DNA of 64,000 nt from Harmonia axyridis (Eukaryota; Arthropoda; Insecta; Coleoptera; Coccinellidae), in assembly GCF_914767665.1 (NCBI RefSeq), contig NC_059503.1, positions 13,578,001 to 13,642,000 on the forward strand, read 5' to 3'. Position numbers and translations under genes: made by a program. Shown piece after piece: positions 37,648 to 48,145 of the stretch (position 1 is its first letter; the number at the start of each line of letters is the position of its first letter). Below the pieces are notes generated by a model. The model was given only the letters and a program-made list of their open reading frames with translations, did not search any database and was not told the origin of the DNA.

Positions 37648-37785
37648 GGTCGCAAAGCGATAGTTTCAGGCGTTCTGAAGTTATGGCCGAAAGAAGATAT
37701 TCTTCAACTGATGCACTGCGAAAAACCAAATTGCGTCTTCTTTCGGCCATAATTCCAGAACGCCTGAAGCTATCGCTTTGCGACC
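37648..37785. repeat. Foldback repeat with ~50-bp arms
   Basis: The left arm (GGTCGCAAAGCGATAGTTTC, TTATGGCCGAAAGAAGA) is inverted at 37,735-37,785 with only a few mismatches, around a ~35-bp centre. Confidence 0.85.
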
Positions 37786-37979
37786 AAGTTGGTTTGTGGG
37801 AGCCTCAAAACTATTCAACTTTCATCGATTTCAAGAATTAATAACGTAAACAAAATATCCAACATTTTTCCTAACATCGTCATGTAGGTATTCCAAAACG
37901 TCGTTTCGAACGCACCTCAAATGTCTACAGTATCGAGTTCCAAAAAAAAAAAAAAAGATTCCACACACTAGACGAGCCA

Positions 37980-38260
37980 GCGACATCGTAAAATCCTAAA
38001 CTTTAATTGGCGTTAAAGAGTTTTATCCGAAATACAAATACGGACTCGGTCGCACGGAATCGATTACGAACGGTCGATGTTCGACATCGGAGTCGAGATT
38101 CGGATAATAATTGTCGACGTCTTTGTACGAGAGAAACCGGTGGGTCCTTGTGGAAGGGATGCACAGGCACGTATTCAGGTAAGACTGCCCCAAAATTATC
38201 CCAAAAGGTTAGAGCTGGATGTTAGTAATGTTAGTATTGAAGAATTCCAGAAGTTATAAG
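37980..38260 (+). other. GC-richer block ending in a strong splice donor, possible untranslated exon
   Basis: CpG-rich, low-repeat DNA. CAG|GTAAGA is a near-consensus donor with the exon side ending at 38178. An open frame passes through the donor but no family is recognised. It may be a 5' exon of a plus-strand transcript. Confidence 0.25.
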
Positions 38261-38456
38261 GGTATTAGAGCATAAAATAAGATGTTAATAGGATTCTCTT
38301 GTTTGAAGTAATTCTTTTTCGTTCGTTTTCCTCTACGATTTCTTTCCAACCTAAAAGGAGTCTAAAAAATGACTCCGTGTTTATTTGAAGATTAAGATGA
38401 ATAAGATTCTCAATGAAATAAAGATATACAACTTTTACACTTTTACATTACTGATG

Positions 38457-38860
38457 AAGGGTGTTTTTAGAGGATGAGTCATGATTTTTTAAGAACAACC
38501 TTTATGGTTATCGATGAATCTCACGATGAATGAATCTGCTGACATCATGTGACTACAAAAACACAAATATCTCAAAAACGGTTCAATTTTTTGTATTTTG
38601 ATAGGAGTACCTTTATTTTCGCTGCATCGAATGCTACTATTTTTTCACTAAAGTGAATACAACGAAGATTTAGATAGATTAGATTTAATTAGGGAGGTTT
38701 CATTTCACTGCGACCTAATGGTCTATTGTGCCCCCCATCAGAGCTATTCTCTCCCTAAAGTGATCTACAGCTCGCCTTCCAGTTCCAGAGTTCTGATGAA
38801 GAATACAACGAAAGAAGTTGTCCCAAAAAAATCATGACTCACCCTCTAAAAACACCCTTT
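38457..38860. mobile_element. MITE with ~36-bp terminal inverted repeats, mariner-like ends
   Basis: The left end AAGGGTGTTTTTAGAGGATG and the inverse of the right end (AAAGGGTGTTTTTAGAGGGT) agree over about 36 bp, on into GAGTCATGATTTTTT. The start resembles the termini of the mariner at 22,270. The interior is noncoding. Confidence 0.85.
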
Positions 38861-39052
38861 ATAACTATATCAGAAATGTAGAAGTAGGTATAATAAAAAA
38901 AAATTCATCAACATAGATTTATGCACGAAATTTCAATCTTATGGCATTCCCCGTTCAGAAGTAATGCGGAGACATTTTTTTTAATTTTATCAACTTTGGA
39001 AAGATATATCTCCCTTAATATGCATTTTGGGCCATGAGTTTAGTCATCAAAC

Positions 39053-39378
39053 TAGGGGAGTGAGCACAACCCCTTGATTTCGAATAGGGATGAGAGGTTG
39101 CGATAACTAATTTTGAAGACGAGGACTATTTGACCCTAAAATATCACTTCAAAATTTCCATCGATAGATGGACACGTGTATCGGACACGAGTAACATCCT
39201 CGAGTTGAATTCCACATTGCCTCTTTCATTATTTTCGCTGTTATTTCATTGCCGATGGATATTTTGAAACGACATTTTAGGATCAGATAGTAGGTACTTA
39301 CTCCCCATCAAAATTAGTTTTCGCAAACCTCTCACCCATATTCAAAATCAAGGGATTGTGCTTACTCCCGTTAGGGGG
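39053..39378. mobile_element. Foldback element
   Basis: The left arm holds GGGGAGTGAGCACAACCCCT and GATGAGAGGTTGCGATAACT. The right arm holds their inverses near 39,305-39,378. The arms are about 80 bp and diverged. Confidence 0.8.
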
Positions 39379-39528
39379 TTGAAGAAAAAATTTACAGATC
39401 CGAGCGATTTTCCATATTTCCATTTTCGAGTCGGAAAATCGAGGTGTTAAGTTTTCGTTGGACCACCTAGTAATAATGCCAACATTTTCTGCTGAAAAAT
39501 TTATCCAATTTTTCAAAGTTTTGGAGGC

Positions 39529-39995
39529 AAATACGCTCTATTAGTGTGACGTCACACACCGCCATTTTTGGTTCTCCTGTCAGTGTTCGGAATCCAAACA
39601 AATAAATTGTCATTCAAATTAATACGGTGTCGTTGAAGGAATTAGCTTATTTTCATAAATAAGAGTATTTGAGGAACGATTTCAGTATTAATTGATAGAC
39701 AGAAGGAACGAGGTTAATACCAGTAAGTTTGAATCCTGTATCATTCCCCAGATTTTGTATAAAGCCGTGTTTATATTAGTTAAACTTCAAGTTCGAACTT
39801 AATGGCATTAATCTCGTGCCTTCTGTCTTTCAATTAATAGTAAAATCGTTCCTTAAATAATCTTATTTATCAAAATAAGCCAATTTCTTCAACGACAAAG
39901 TACTAATTTGAATGACAATTTGTTTGTTTGGATTCCGAACACTGACAGGAGAACTAAAATGGCGGTATGTAACGTCATCACTAATAGAACGTATT
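39529..39995. mobile_element. Foldback MITE with ~190-bp arms
   Basis: The left arm begins ACGCTCTATTAGTGTGACGT; the right arm ends with the inverse of a matching block near 39,995. Between them TTGGATTCCGAACACTGACA and its inverse mark both arms. The centre is near 39,765. Confidence 0.9.
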
Positions 39996-40261
39996 CCAGT
40001 AGATGGTATATATTCGAAACTTGCATTTAATGTGGGTGTTGAAACCATTCGGTTCAAACTTCACCAGAAAAAGAAAGATAACCAAATAAAGTAAAGATCA
40101 GAATATTTACTCTAATTCATCCAGATCCTGCAAAATCTGTAAGCTCAAAGCAATCTTACAGATTCTTCTGAAACAATGAAGTTGAATTCTTCTTTCCACC
40201 CCCATCTACACAGATTGCTATTCATCCTTAACATGAGGGTTGGGTCCTTCATTGTCGCCCA

Positions 40262-40593
40262 ATCTGAGACAAATGGCTGAATTTCATGCTCCAAGCTTTT
40301 TAAGCCCTTGTTCCTCCCAATTCTTAACTGAATTAGATACATCACGTTCAGATACTTTGGTTCGTCCTTTGGAATATCGAGATCCACAAGGGAGCAATCA
40401 TCTGGTGGGTTGTCTCGACACCGGTGGTCCTCTTATGTCTTTACTGCCGCGGCAACATGATATCCTACCAGGATTAGAGTATTATGTTGAAGAGGACACC
40501 CGGACATTGGGGGATTATCATCTTAAACTTCGTCAATATTGCGATCTGGAATATCTATTTCCTATAAACGTATTTCCCAGACTGGAAAAATAG
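40262..40593 (+). other. Unassigned open reading frame
   Basis: A frame with its first ATG near 40,273 codes about 106 residues, including GCLDTGGPLMSLLPRQHD and DYHLKLRQYCDLEYL. Composition is less AT-biased than its neighbours, but I recognise no domain. It lacks clear splice sites. It could be a relic of a transposable-element gene or an exon of an unknown gene. Confidence 0.2.
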
Positions 40594-40747
40594 GAAGATA
40601 TTATAGGGAATGCAAGAATGTAAAGCCTCTGCAAACAATTCCCCATATTCCCAGTAATTCAAACATTACGTCATCCTGATTTGACTAAATTCAAGTGCGT
40701 AAAGAAAATTTTGAGGTGAAATTGAATTATATTTCACAAGTACCATA

Positions 40748-41405
40748 GAGTTATAAACATAGATAGATAGAGTATACGCAATTTCATGGGCGCCCACAGG
40801 GGGGGGGCCAAGGGGGGCCATGGCCCCCCCTGAGATTTTGATTGTCTCATTTTTCAGCACAACACCCTCAATATAACTTTCTCAAACCAAAGGGCAAGGA
40901 AAAAAGGAAAGTTATATGGATTCACAACAATTTTCCGGTTTTCAATGACAATCATGGACGCCTTATCGTTTTTCAATAATTTTCATTTTGCCCCCCCTGA
41001 GAAAAATTTCTGCGGGCGCCCATGCGCAATTTTTACATGTCCCCAACATGGTTATAGATGACGTTGTCGGATTATGATATATGTATGTAAGTATTTTCAA
41101 ATCCACAATTTTACTATATCGTTATGAATGTATATTATATTGAATGAAATATATTAATTTGAGTGATTCCCGATTAAATATGCAAATTTTAATTTGAAAT
41201 CCGATATTGTTCCCAATTGTCGAATTCATAATAACCAGAATATTTATTATTTTCTGTATCTACCTGATGAAATCCAAGGTTTGGCAACTTTTGCTCTCCT
41301 AGTGTCATCGGTTTTTTCACGTCGTTTGGCACGCTTGAAGTTTGTTTTCTGAATTTCTCATATAGTTAGGTATTCATCTCAAAATATTTTGAGTTGATTT
41401 GAAAC
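40748..41405 (+). mobile_element. MITE family A, copy 6, interrupted by a second element
   Basis: Starts AGAGTTATAAACATAGATAG. It is split at CGCAATTT by the 240-bp element at 40785-41024, then continues with ACATGTCCCCAACATGG and later ACCTGATGAAATCCAAGG. It is cut off near 41,405 before its right terminus. Confidence 0.85.
40785..41024. mobile_element. hAT-type MITE, 240 bp, with perfect 8-bp target duplication
   Basis: Ends are CATGGGCGCCCACAGG and the inverse of CATGGGCGCCCGCAGA. The flanks are identical: CGCAATTT at 40777-40784 and at 41025-41032. GC-rich ends with runs of G and C bracket an AT-rich noncoding centre. Confidence 0.95.
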
Positions 41406-42466
41406 TGGACGGCGATCTTCGTTGAATAAGTATCTATAGGTATGTGTATGAATTATGTATCTAGAGTTTTTGGGCAATTTTCTTTCGGGTCATCGAAATT
41501 TAATAAGGTATTTAGTTTTTTGAAGCGACATAATATTTTCTGCCAAAACGAAAGTTCGATATATAATTAATGGACTAATGGAATTTCATAACCGTTTATC
41601 TTTGCGAAAGTTGTTTTATACTATATTCACACCGTCCCTATCTTTTCAATCTTATTTAGATGAGATTTCAAATTGAATCAGAATCATTCAATATGATTCA
41701 TTTCAATACTTCTCCCTGTTTGTTCGGAATATTTTACGGTACAGGTAGTTCTCATGATTAATTGGGGAAGTGTTTTTTTATTGTTTTTTTCATGAAGACT
41801 ATGAGAATGATTGTATTGATAAACATCAGATGTACCCAAATGTAATTTGAATATACTATTGATTTGGCTACCCCTTCATTCATTCATTCCCGACGAAAAG
41901 ATCTATCGATTGATAAAAACCTTCTCAGAAGATACATCGATTAAAAAAGTTTATTCCCTAAACATTCCGTGACATGAGAATATATACCGAGATATATACT
42001 GTTGTACAAGGCATTTCATATACATATCTATATGAATAAAAATTTCCAGGACATTTGATTTGTCTGGTAATTATTATTATATTCATTATTATTGTTTTTA
42101 TTGAAGAAAACTTCACTATACTCAAGTACATATTTTTACATTACTGAACTTTTTCTCGCATTATTTATAATCACTTGAGACATAGTTATACCCTTAATTC
42201 CAAACACCAGTAAGTAAACATTACTCCAACACCTTATCATACAAAAAAGTTCAACTATCTAATGACGTAGGTATAATCGACATCACGTCAAAAATACATG
42301 CGTACCTATAATTAAGTTGGTATGCATATGCATTTCAATTAATATTGAATTTTGACAAAAAAAAATCCTGGTATGGTGTTTTCAAATGGGCACTACAAAA
42401 AGTCGTTTATTACTTAATATTTGCAGTCGAAACTATCAAATATCATGTAGGTAAGATTATAGAATT

Positions 42467-42700
42467 TTGAAAAGTGAAATATTAGCTAAGGATACCATCG
42501 AGGATACCATAAAGGAGATTGGAAGTATTTCGCAAATTCGGACAACTCCTGAAGCCAAAATAATTTTCACCAAAATGGCCGCCCTTGGAATCGTTATATT
42601 ATCTCACTGTCGTAGTCTTCAGGATAGATTGAACGACTTTCAGAAACAAAAAGGTTATGACATTTTGTCAATCGATGTCGAGTTGCAGAATAATTGCTAA
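42467..42700 (+). other. Unassigned open reading frame
   Basis: About 78 codons bounded by an upstream in-frame stop, without an early ATG (first Met in the middle, MAALGIVIL). The product is rich in charged residues and I recognise no domain. If real it would be an internal exon; no convincing acceptor is seen. Confidence 0.2.
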
Positions 42701-44130
42701 CGCACTTTGAAAGACGTTATGTTGGCTGATAATCTTAATTAAAAATTATAATTTTGATTTGAAATTCTGTGATATCTACCAATATTCCAAAGTCGTATGC
42801 GTCTGAATTTTTAAATGTTCAAAATTACAACTGAAAACATAAAAATAAATGATTTTTCGACGAATAAGAATGATAGTCAAATTTCCGGCGGGAAAACTAG
42901 TTGCTTTATAAAATTTTCTAGAAGGAAATTCTCAGCAATTTCTCAGATGTGATCATAATTTAAAAAAATAATAAAATAATACGAAAAAGCTCTCTTGACA
43001 GCACTCTGAAGTAGGTATGTATATGTTGAATGGGTATTCCAAATATAAAAATTTTAGGATGATCTTCTTGCTTCAAAGTTAAAATTTTTCGTGAACATTT
43101 CCATACAACTAAGTACCTAATATATGAATTTGACCGTGAGTAACACTAGGTATAAGTACTATCTATTCCGCTTAATAACGGTGACATATCAGTTTAAAAT
43201 AAAAAGTAGAAAAAGAATACAATTTCATAGATTAATATGGTATAACTGTGAAATATCCCTGATAACTGTTTGAAGTGCTGACAATCAACTTTAATGATTT
43301 ACCGTACCTTTTTATTAAGAAATTGATCGATTGATTACCTATATGTCATAAATGAAAATGAGAATTTCTCCGTTCAATATTCTCAGAGGAGAAGATTATT
43401 AGGGAGAATTTTCTACACATCAACGTCGCTGATTTATTTCTCTTCATTTTCTTCTTGAGTAACCGTTTAGAATTCAAGCTTATATAGAACATCCAGTTGG
43501 AATTAATTTAATTATCTCCTCTTTTTCTTTATTCATTTATTTTGTTTTTGTATAAAAAATGAAGTCTAGAGCTTTTGAGCGCTTGGTCATTCATGCTGCA
43601 ATTGCACCCTTGGAAATCACATAACCTTATATAGGCATATAAGTGTACTTCAAAGGTTCACGTTATTGTGCTCCTCTTATTTTTTGCCGATATTCTTCTT
43701 GAATTTTTTTCAACTATACATATAGGTCGAATCTATTGTCACCTTAATATCAGGTTTTTTTTCGATATTTTGCTCGAACTTTTTTCTTAATATAATTTCA
43801 AGAAAAACCTCTTCAAATTTTCTACGTTTTTCTGGAAAACCCGTAAATATTTCAGTGATCACAAATATATGTTTGCTGTATTGAAATACCTAGCTTATAA
43901 ACTCAGTTGAAAATAATGTTTGATTTAATAAGCTGCCAATACTGCTGTAAAAAAAATAAGATACTCAAGCTTCTGGAGAGCAAAAAACAAAACCACATAG
44001 CTAACGAGAAAAGAGCCCCATAATGAACGAAGCAACATTTACCATAAGAATCACTCACTAACATTGCATATATAGAATAAATATTTCTTGCAAAATGTGG
44101 CATAGATAGCAAAATTCAAAAACATTTTTA
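42701..44130. other. AT-rich noncoding DNA
   Basis: No gene recognised. Minus-strand open frame 44112-43903 is Leu/Phe-rich but has no known domain. Confidence 0.4.
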
Positions 44131-44420
44131 GGTGACAATAGTTTCGACAGACTTGAATTTTACTTGTATCCTATAAAATGGCAATTCTAAGCTTTTTGCT
44201 AAATTTGGAATGAATAGCGTCATCAGAACCATACAAAATTCAAGGAGAATATCGTAAAAACAAAAATATTATTTTTCAGTCACAATAATTCCGACTGAAT
44301 TGAAATTTTGCGTGTAGGTATCTATAAAATAATAAATACAAGCAAAATTCGAATAATAATTCTTGCTTAATTTAGTGCGTCATCAGAACCATTGTAAATC
44401 CAAGCAGAATATGGAAAAAA
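44131..44420 (+). repeat. Diverged tandem pair, ~154-bp unit
   Basis: GCGTCATCAGAACCAT occurs at about 44,217 and 44,371. Each is preceded by a matching ACAATA-TTCCGAC / GAATTTTACTTG-type stretch. Related modules with GCGATCAACATGAAAT recur near 48,850 and 51,850. Confidence 0.6.
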
Positions 44421-44633
44421 CTAGGAAAGCACTATAACTTGAAGCCATCAGGAGCTTCGGGTTTCGTTCATGCATACGCCAAATGCGCCCTTAGAGACAA
44501 CATATACCTATATATGCGGTTTCCAAAGGTGCTTTTGAAGCTAAAAAACTCTTGACGTTAGTGGTGTCCTCATTTCTTCCTCAAAATAGGGTGTAAATAA
44601 TCTGTTGGTAAAGTCTGTCTGTTAAATATAGGC

Positions 44634-44813
44634 ATTCACGGCTTGACTTGATATTCAAGCTCCTTGACTTGAGCTTAGTTAAGCTCAAGTAGTAGTTTTT
44701 CAATTAAGTCCAGTAATTAATAAATAAATACTTGACATTGAAAAACTACTACTTGAGTTGATTTCAATTCAAGCTCAAGTCAAATAGCTTGAATATCAAG
44801 TCAAGCTGTGATT
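44634..44813. mobile_element. Foldback element with TTGACTTGA motifs
   Basis: The left arm GGCTTGACTTGATATTCAAG and CAAGTAGTAGTTTTTCAAT are inverted at 44,740-44,810. A related sequence with CTTGACTTGACATCAAGCTA sits near 51,120, next to a hAT transposase relic, so a hAT origin is possible. Confidence 0.8.
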
Positions 44814-45159
44814 CCCTACTTGGAAAATTTGAATATTCCTGCTGTATTTAAAGATCTTATGTAGGTACGTATACTAAAGAAATTGTAGTAAACACACTCT
44901 AATGCACTAAACCTTTACAAGCTTTCAACAAATCATTCCGGCAACGATGTAACCATCATCAGAACCTAGTAGTTACTCAGGACCAAACCCCAAACTCCGA
45001 CTTTCCCAGTTTTCCGCAGTCGGCTGCATAAAACCCACAAACCAAACGAACATAGATCTTCATAAAGAACAAACCGCACATTCAAAAACCACACACTTTA
45101 CCCAAAAACCCCACAAAAACCTCCACGACAATCACCAAACGCAGGAAACAAACTGGCAC

Positions 45160-45560
45160 CGCGTATATTCCTTACAGAACCTGGCAGACGCAACGGCCAG
45201 AACGTGATCGTGCCAAATCACACATAATTTAAGTCCCTGAAAACGCTCACACTTACCTTGGACTGTCCCAGACGGCTTGGACCGGCACACCGGTAAGTCT
45301 AAATAGCCCAATTAGGCGAAACTCACGCGAGCACAGGGTAAAGCGATAGCGCGAGCGATTCGGACTATGTCTCGGCGATCTGCGATCGTTGGACAGGCAC
45401 TGCCAGCGGTTGGAGCAGGCACGGGCGATGATAGAGAGGCGCGAGGCTGTAGAGAGGCGGTCCTTTCGCTTCCTCCTTCGTGAAACGTTCCCGAGTGGAA
45501 GCGACCCCTGTTTTATTCGAGCATAGCGTTTGTTGGTCGCGCGTTTTTGGGAGTGCGGAT
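45160..45560. promoter_or_regulatory. CpG-rich island with divergent splice donors, candidate promoter and first exon
   Basis: This is the most GC/CpG-rich block of the window. On the minus strand AAG|GTAAGT ends a possible exon at 45258 (exon side 45258 upward). On the plus strand CCG|GTAAGT ends one at 45293. No coding frame is convincing. The minus-strand exon is a candidate 5' untranslated exon for sim, whose coding exon at 836 needs an upstream partner. That link is inference only. Confidence 0.4.
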
Positions 45561-46044
45561 GTTTGCTTTCGATGGGACTGCTGCTAATGAGTCGGGGTTG
45601 TTTGTTGCGTCACCTTGATCTTCTTTTTCTTCGGGGTTTGTTTGTTGGGAAGTCGGAGATTTTTGTTGTTGGGGTATAGGTAGGTTTTTTGGGAAGTTTG
45701 GTCGTAGTGGATACGAAATTTAAAGGTCCTTTGAGTTATAAGCTAAGAGAAACGGCCTGATATTAAGATTTCCCGCCTGTAGGTTACAGTGGCGTACCTA
45801 AGTGGGAGATAAGGAGGGTATTCTCCCTCCTCCCCCGCTCAATAGTTCGATCATGCAAAAATTGAATTAACGAATTCATCAACCAGCGGTTATATCAAAA
45901 GGCTCGATATGTTGTCGGCAGAATCATTATTTACATACCAGCTATATAAATTTCAAATTGATGATAAACAATCGCGTAAAAATCGAAGAGAAATTCCTCT
46001 AATTTTTTAGCTCCTTTAAGTTAATAAATTTATTTAATTTTTTT

Positions 46045-46498
46045 TCTCTATTTCAGTATCGTAATGAGTTTATTACAGTTTTAAAAACAGTACTGTAATG
46101 AACTCATTACAGCATTGTTTTCAGTTATATTTTTCATTTTGTGGTTGTCTACACAGACGTCAGACTTTCAATCCTATCAAAACTCAACACACATCAATTA
46201 TTGTCAATATAATATAATTTGGATTTAGTGAAATGATTTGCGACATTATTCGCAATTTCTCTTAATTCTGTGTTAAATAGTGTTAAATAGATTTCGTCAG
46301 ACATTCACGATTTTAATGCATAATTATAAATTATTAAAAAATTCAAAACATACGATTCAAATTGAAATTCCGTAATCTCTCAATTTGCATAACAGTCACA
46401 CCAACTGCCAAGATACAATACAAATGTCACTAGGATGTATGATCTGAATTTTTCATCAAATGTCGACAATATTTCACAAAACTAGACTGAAATAGAGA
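46045..46498 (-). mobile_element. Dispersed element C, copy 2 (inverted)
   Basis: Reverse-complement relative of 28,568-28,982. Both ends carry the short inverted repeat TCTCTATTTCAGT, so this copy looks complete. Confidence 0.75.
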
Positions 46499-46512
46499 AA
46501 ATATCGTCTAAT

Positions 46513-46628
46513 ACTGGTTGCAGAAGCAGAAGGCAATTCCAACACTCATGCGTTCCAAAACTCGCTCCTTCGTCGCTTGTTTTCGAATTTCGCATTCGTG
46601 TTGGAATAGGAGCCCATTCTGCAACTTG
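46513..46628. repeat. Small foldback
   Basis: GGTTGCAGAA with TTCCAACACTCATGCG on the left is inverted as CGCATTCGTGTTGGAA and TTCTGCAAC on the right. Confidence 0.7.
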
Positions 46629-47084
46629 TTTTAGAATATAGGTACTATTACTCATTTAATTAATATACATACATATTATATACAATGTTCTACAGGTTCA
46701 AAACCCAACTACAGAACAAGGAGCATATGAAAAATAATTTATATTTACTCATATCTTACAAATTCTGAGGACAAAAACGATAATAAAAAATGCTCAGTCA
46801 GTCAAAATTAATAATAAGATCTGATATTGGAAATGGAACAATTAAAAATATCCAAGTGAGAACTCGCATAGTGTTACAGACATCACTCCTTGTTTTTCTT
46901 TTTCTTCTTCTTCATCAGCATTACACAAATTATATATTGTATTAGTATAAAAGTATTCGTTCGAGGTGTCGGTATATAAATTGTCTTTCTAACTCTAGAG
47001 GCTGGTCTAGAATAGCAAAATTCAGTTTTTCCAGAATGCAAGAATCTTTAATGACTCCTTTCATAAGTGATGAGAAAATACTAA

Positions 47085-47219
47085 GGGCCAGTTGCACCAT
47101 TTGCCTAAACTTTGATTATAATTTAAACATCGATTAATTTCTGATTTCCCTTAAGAAATCAGAGAGTAATCAATGTTTAAATTTTTAGTCAATGTTTAGG
47201 CAAATGGTGCAACTGGCCC
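47085..47219. mobile_element. Foldback MITE, 135 bp, TAA target duplication
   Basis: Ends GGGCCAGTTGCACCATTTGC and its inverse, with an AT-rich centre of imperfect inverse sequence. TAA flanks both ends (47082-47084 and 47220-47222). Confidence 0.9.
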
Positions 47220-47910
47220 TAAGATGTCTAAAAACATGGTACCTATATGCACTCGTCAATTTTTGAATGGACATTCACAAATTGAAAATATATTAGTTTT
47301 ATTTCGTGGCGGCGTCGCAATGTCATACTTTTCATTTCGATCTTTTTTCCTTTGATTTTGACAGGATACGATAATTAAAACCTGATCCTAGCGAATCAGA
47401 AGCTTAACTAATATTCTCAAAATTGGCAAAACAAAATCTAATCAGTCGATACACCAAGTTTTTAGACATCTTAGAAAATACAACTGAATGGCATTCTCGC
47501 CGACATTTCAAACTATTCAAACAGTGACTGCTCAAAAGCAGACTCTGCAAAGTCTGCTTTTCCACATGTCGAAAACCGATAGATTGGTAAACGCCTCATC
47601 TGCTCTACTTATATGAAAAAGTTTACGACAACGCCGCTACACAGACTCAACTCCAATAATAAATAATACCATTATTATCTATATAAAATTATCCCTTTGT
47701 CGCAAAGAATATCTTTGTCGGCACTTTGAATTCCATTACTTACTGCGTTAACAACATTTTCTCACACAAAGATAGGTCAGTAAGTTTAGTACCTATACCT
47801 ATTCTGTTGATTAGTTTGAGGTGGATGGTGGATGACGTGAACTTTTTCTATATTACGTGTTTAACTCTCAATGTACCTATTTGTTGCATGATCTCTATAC
47901 TGATCAAAAT

Positions 47911-48073
47911 TATGAGTAAGCAAAGTTTTTTGGAAGACTTCTTCAAAAGAAGGAAAATTGATGCAGGCGAATTTTCCAGTTTTTTTCCTTTGATTACAAC
48001 AATTGACACTTCGATAGGTGAAAATCAATCTCAAGAAGTTTCTGTAAATTCAATGGACATTGGAAACGAATAA
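47911..48073 (+). pseudogene. hAT transposase N-terminal remnant
   Basis: The frame MSKQSFLEDFFKRRKI starts at about 47,911 and ends at TAA 48073. A related frame (MSKQISLENFFKRRKI) lies on the minus strand near 58,370, next to a CAGTGGCGTACC terminus. This start resembles N-termini of ZMYM-type hAT transposases. Here it reads outward toward the right terminus, so the element is rearranged. Confidence 0.5.
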
Positions 48074-48145
48074 CCAATGTTATTTTTGTTTCTGAGCCTT
48101 ATCCCCCCCAAAGCTCATATGTCTGTGTACGCCACTGGTAGGCCA

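Larger units (their letters stand above)
45787..48137. mobile_element. hAT-like element, 2.35 kb, with nested insertions
   Basis: The left end CAGTGGCGTACC and the right end (inverse CAGTGGCGTACA) are inverted repeats. The flanks GTAGGTTA (45779-45786) and GTAGGCCA (48138-48145) agree at six of eight bases, consistent with an old hAT target duplication. Inside lie element C copy 2, two foldbacks, and the start of a transposase-like frame near the right end. Internal structure is rearranged. Confidence 0.7.

Noticed and set aside
9898..41405. A short THAP-like start (M-G-H-x-K-C-V-L-C-G-E-T-R) readable in the right part of MITE family A copies
   Set aside because: The frame stops after about 21 codons in every copy and reads outward toward the terminus, not inward as an internally deleted P-type element should. 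Probably chance.
47726..47910. Upstream part of the 115-codon frame as a membrane protein
   Set aside because: Only the part from 47,911 resembles a transposase start; the rest is AT-rich frame extension from a non-ATG start.
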